Position numbers and translations under genes: made by a program
In this document: positions 8,235 through 9,643 of the stretch, piece by piece
How positions within the stretch are numbered: the first letter of the stretch is position 1
Layout of the letters: each line of letters opens with the position of its first letter
The notes under the pieces: model-generated
Seen by the model: the letters and a program-made list of their open reading frames with translations, nothing else
The model's database searches: none
What the model was told of the DNA's origin: nothing
Source of the DNA: an uncultured Opitutaceae bacterium
GTDB lineage: Bacteria; Verrucomicrobiota; Verrucomicrobiia; Opitutales; Opitutaceae
NCBI GenBank assembly: GCA_937902865.1
Contig: CALFNJ010000303.1
Location: forward strand, 1 to 9,643
Length of the DNA: 9,643 nucleotides
Direction: 5' to 3'

Positions 8235-9643
8235 ATGCCTTTTGTCCGAGCCATTTTCCGCCTGTGCTTTGCGACCAGCATCCTGCTGGCAATCGCGACC
8301 GGCTTTGTGGCTCACGGGCAGACGACCGTCCAGTGGACCGGCGGTTCGAGCACCGCCTGGGCCACCACCGGAAACTGGAGTCCGGGCAACGTTCCCAACA
8401 GTAACACGGAAATCGCCACGTTTAGTTCGAATTGGACCAACACCAGCAGGCAGCCGACGATCGGCTCCACCAGCTACACCCTCGGCGGCATTGTGGTGAA
8501 GTCGACTGCGCCAACAGCGCTAACTCTCGCTGGCACTGGCACGCTCACGATCAATACCAGTGGCTGGAGCGGCACCGTCGGCATCGACAACCAGTCCACC
8601 GGCAACGAAACGATCAACGCGAAGCTCGCGATCTCCAACAGTCAGACTTGGCAGACATCGAACGCTAGTGGTGGCAGCTGGACGTTTGGCAATACCATCG
8701 CCCTCGGTTCCAATACACTCACCCTGAGCACGAACAACGCGGCCAGCACCATCACCGCGTCAAAAGTCATTAGTGGTGCGGGTAATTTGGTCGTCAGTGG
8801 CAGCGGCACGGTGGTCGTCTCCAGCGCCAATACCTACACCGGCACGACGACTATCAACAACGGCGCCACCCTGCGATATTCTGGGACCGGTGGCCTTTCC
8901 GCGTCGACCGCAGTCACCGTGAACAGCGGCGGCACCTATGATCTCAACGGCAGTTCCGATACCGTCGCGAGCATTGCCGGCGCCGGCGATATCACGCTGG
9001 GCAGCGCCACCCTCACCGCCGGCGGCACCGACACTACCACGTTCTCCGGCGTCATCAGCGGCGCCACCGGCAGCCTCATCAAGTCTGGCAACGGCTCGCT
9101 GAGCCTGACCGGCGCCAACACCTACGGAGGCACGACCACGCTCTCCGTCGGCACACTGGACGCGGGCAACGATTCGGCGTTCTCCTCCGGCAAACTCAGC
9201 GTCAACGGCGGCACGCTGACCTCAAGCGGCGGCACGCGTACGTTGGCCAATACGGTGGCGATCGGCGGCAACACGACAATTGGCGGGGCTAATAACCTGA
9301 CCTTCAGCGGCGCCGTCAGCCAAAGCGGCACCGCCCGCACGTTGTCCATCACCAACACGGGCACGACGACCTTTTCCAACACCTTCACGCTGGCCGCCAA
9401 CAATCAAACGGCGTCGGTGACGATCGATGTCGCGGGTACCAGCGGTGGAGCATTCATTTCCGGCGTGATCCAAAATGGCACCGGCTCGGGCGCCGATTCG
9501 TTGATCAAAGCGGGCGCCGGCAACCTCATTCTCTCCGGTGCCAACACCTACACCGGGACAACCACGATCACCGGCGGTACGCTGGCGCTCAGCGGTTCCG
9601 GCGTCGTTCCCGGCAACCTCGTGCTCAATGGTGGTGTCCTGGC
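8235..9643 (+). CDS. Secreted PATR-type beta-strand repeat protein, 3' end outside window
   Basis: Exported protein built of autotransporter-associated beta-strand repeats, expected to form a right-handed beta-helix at or outside the cell surface. The frame runs from ATG at 8235 to the right edge without a stop, so at least 469 residues are present. Residues 1-28 form a signal peptide: basic n-region (Arg5, Arg9), hydrophobic core around 10-25, and an AHG cleavage site before Gln29. Residues 31-65 (VQWTGG..AWATTGNWSPG, then ATFSS) resemble the Trp-rich opening common in such proteins. The rest is rich in Thr, Ser, Gly and Asn, and the mature part has no Cys. Three strong repeats carry the core SANTYTGTTT or GANTY.GTTT. 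The C-terminus, outside the window, would show whether it ends in a barrel domain, a PEP-CTERM-like sorting signal or neither. No Shine-Dalgarno is visible. Function (adhesion, polysaccharide binding) is unknown. Confidence 0.9.
   Translation, partial: MPFVRAIFRLCFATSILLAIATGFVAHGQTTVQWTGGSSTAWATTGNWSPGNVPNSNTEIATFSSNWTNTSRQPTIGSTSYTLGGIVVKSTAPTALTLAGTGTLTINTSGWSGTVGIDNQSTGNETINAKLAISNSQTWQTSNASGGSWTFGNTIALGSNTLTLSTNNAASTITASKVISGAGNLVVSGSGTVVVSSANTYTGTTTINNGATLRYSGTGGLSASTAVTVNSGGTYDLNGSSDTVASIAGAGDITLGSATLTAGGTDTTTFSGVISGATGSLIKSGNGSLSLTGANTYGGTTTLSVGTLDAGNDSAFSSGKLSVNGGTLTSSGGTRTLANTVAIGGNTTIGGANNLTFSGAVSQSGTARTLSITNTGTTTFSNTFTLAANNQTASVTIDVAGTSGGAFISGVIQNGTGSGADSLIKAGAGNLILSGANTYTGTTTITGGTLALSGSGVVPGNLVLNGGVL
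8766..8882 (+). repeat. PATR-type repeat 1
   Basis: Codes for residues 178-216 of the secreted protein: VISGAGNLVVSGSGTVVVSS then ANTYTGTTTINNG and ATLRYSG. It shows the family pattern of G.L...G.GT..L...NTYTG.T.I..G.L. Confidence 0.85.
9051..9164 (+). repeat. PATR-type repeat 2
   Basis: Codes for residues 273-310: VISGATGSLIKSGNGSLSL then TGANTYGGTTTLSVGTLDAG. It is the same unit as repeat 1, with Gly in place of Thr in the NTYTG core. Confidence 0.87.
9462..9590 (+). repeat. PATR-type repeat 3
   Basis: Codes for residues 410-452: GVIQNGTGSGADSLIKAG, then AGNLILSGANTYTGTTT and ITGGTLAL. It is the best match to the family consensus, and its NTYTGTTTI core repeats that of repeat 1. Repeats 1 to 3 start 285 and 411 nt apart, so the spacing is irregular, with degenerate units between. 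Confidence 0.9.

Noticed and set aside
8191..8499. A small + strand frame over the start of the repeat protein
   Set aside because: It lies in a different frame from the signal peptide and repeats, is Pro/Arg/Ala-rich, and looks like a shadow.
8936..9403. Two - strand frames (8936-9121 and 9122-9403) with Val/Pro/Leu-rich products
   Set aside because: They are antisense to the low-complexity repeat protein, and their composition is simply the complement of Gly/Thr/Asn/Ser codons.
8766..9590. Repeats as a possible CRISPR array or tandem satellite
   Set aside because: The repeats are irregularly spaced, diverged at DNA level, and keep a protein pattern in a single reading frame, so they are coding repeats.

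Overview
The window is about 9.6 kb of GC-rich bacterial chromosome. It carries a conserved housekeeping block (histidine synthesis, protein folding and turnover, tRNA modification, D-alanine supply) and ends in a very different secreted repeat protein. The mix of a standard tig-clpP-clpX set, a tsaB-alr pair and a large signal-peptide protein made of autotransporter-associated beta-strand (PATR-type) repeats is best explained by a member of the Verrucomicrobiota, perhaps an Opitutales-type organism. This assignment is inference; there is no rRNA in the window to settle it.

Layout, left to right. (1) 2-730, + strand: the C-terminal part of an FkbM-family methyltransferase, entering from the left edge. 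(2) 760-1497, - strand: hisA, convergent with the methyltransferase. (3) 1546-2613, + strand: an M42-family metallo-aminopeptidase, divergent from hisA across only 48 bp that contain a 10-bp palindrome. (4) 2701-2730: a perfect 13-bp-arm hairpin with A and T tracts, a bidirectional terminator between the peptidase and clpX. (5) 6059-2750, - strand: tig, clpP and clpX in that transcription order, with gaps of 16 and 51 nt, almost certainly one operon. (6) 6185-7974, + strand: tsaB and alr, joined by an ATGA stop/start overlap and divergent from tig across 125 bp. (7) 7975-8234: non-coding, including a sharply AT-rich patch (42 of 50 bases A/T at 8101-8150) that looks like a promoter and operator. 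(8) 8235 to the right edge, + strand: the start of a large exported, Thr/Ser/Gly/Asn-rich repeat protein whose frame is still open at the window end.

Functionally, trigger factor meets nascent chains at the ribosome and ClpXP degrades tagged or misfolded proteins, so the - strand operon is a protein quality-control unit. TsaB (t6A tRNA modification) and Alr (D-Ala for peptidoglycan) are co-translated though their pathways differ; similar neighbourhoods occur elsewhere. The exported protein looks like an accessory surface or secreted gene placed beside this core block.

I see no tRNA, rRNA, CRISPR array, transposase, integrase, toxin-antitoxin pair or defence gene. No new multi-gene system is evident. 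The most unusual part is the secreted repeat protein and its AT-rich control region.
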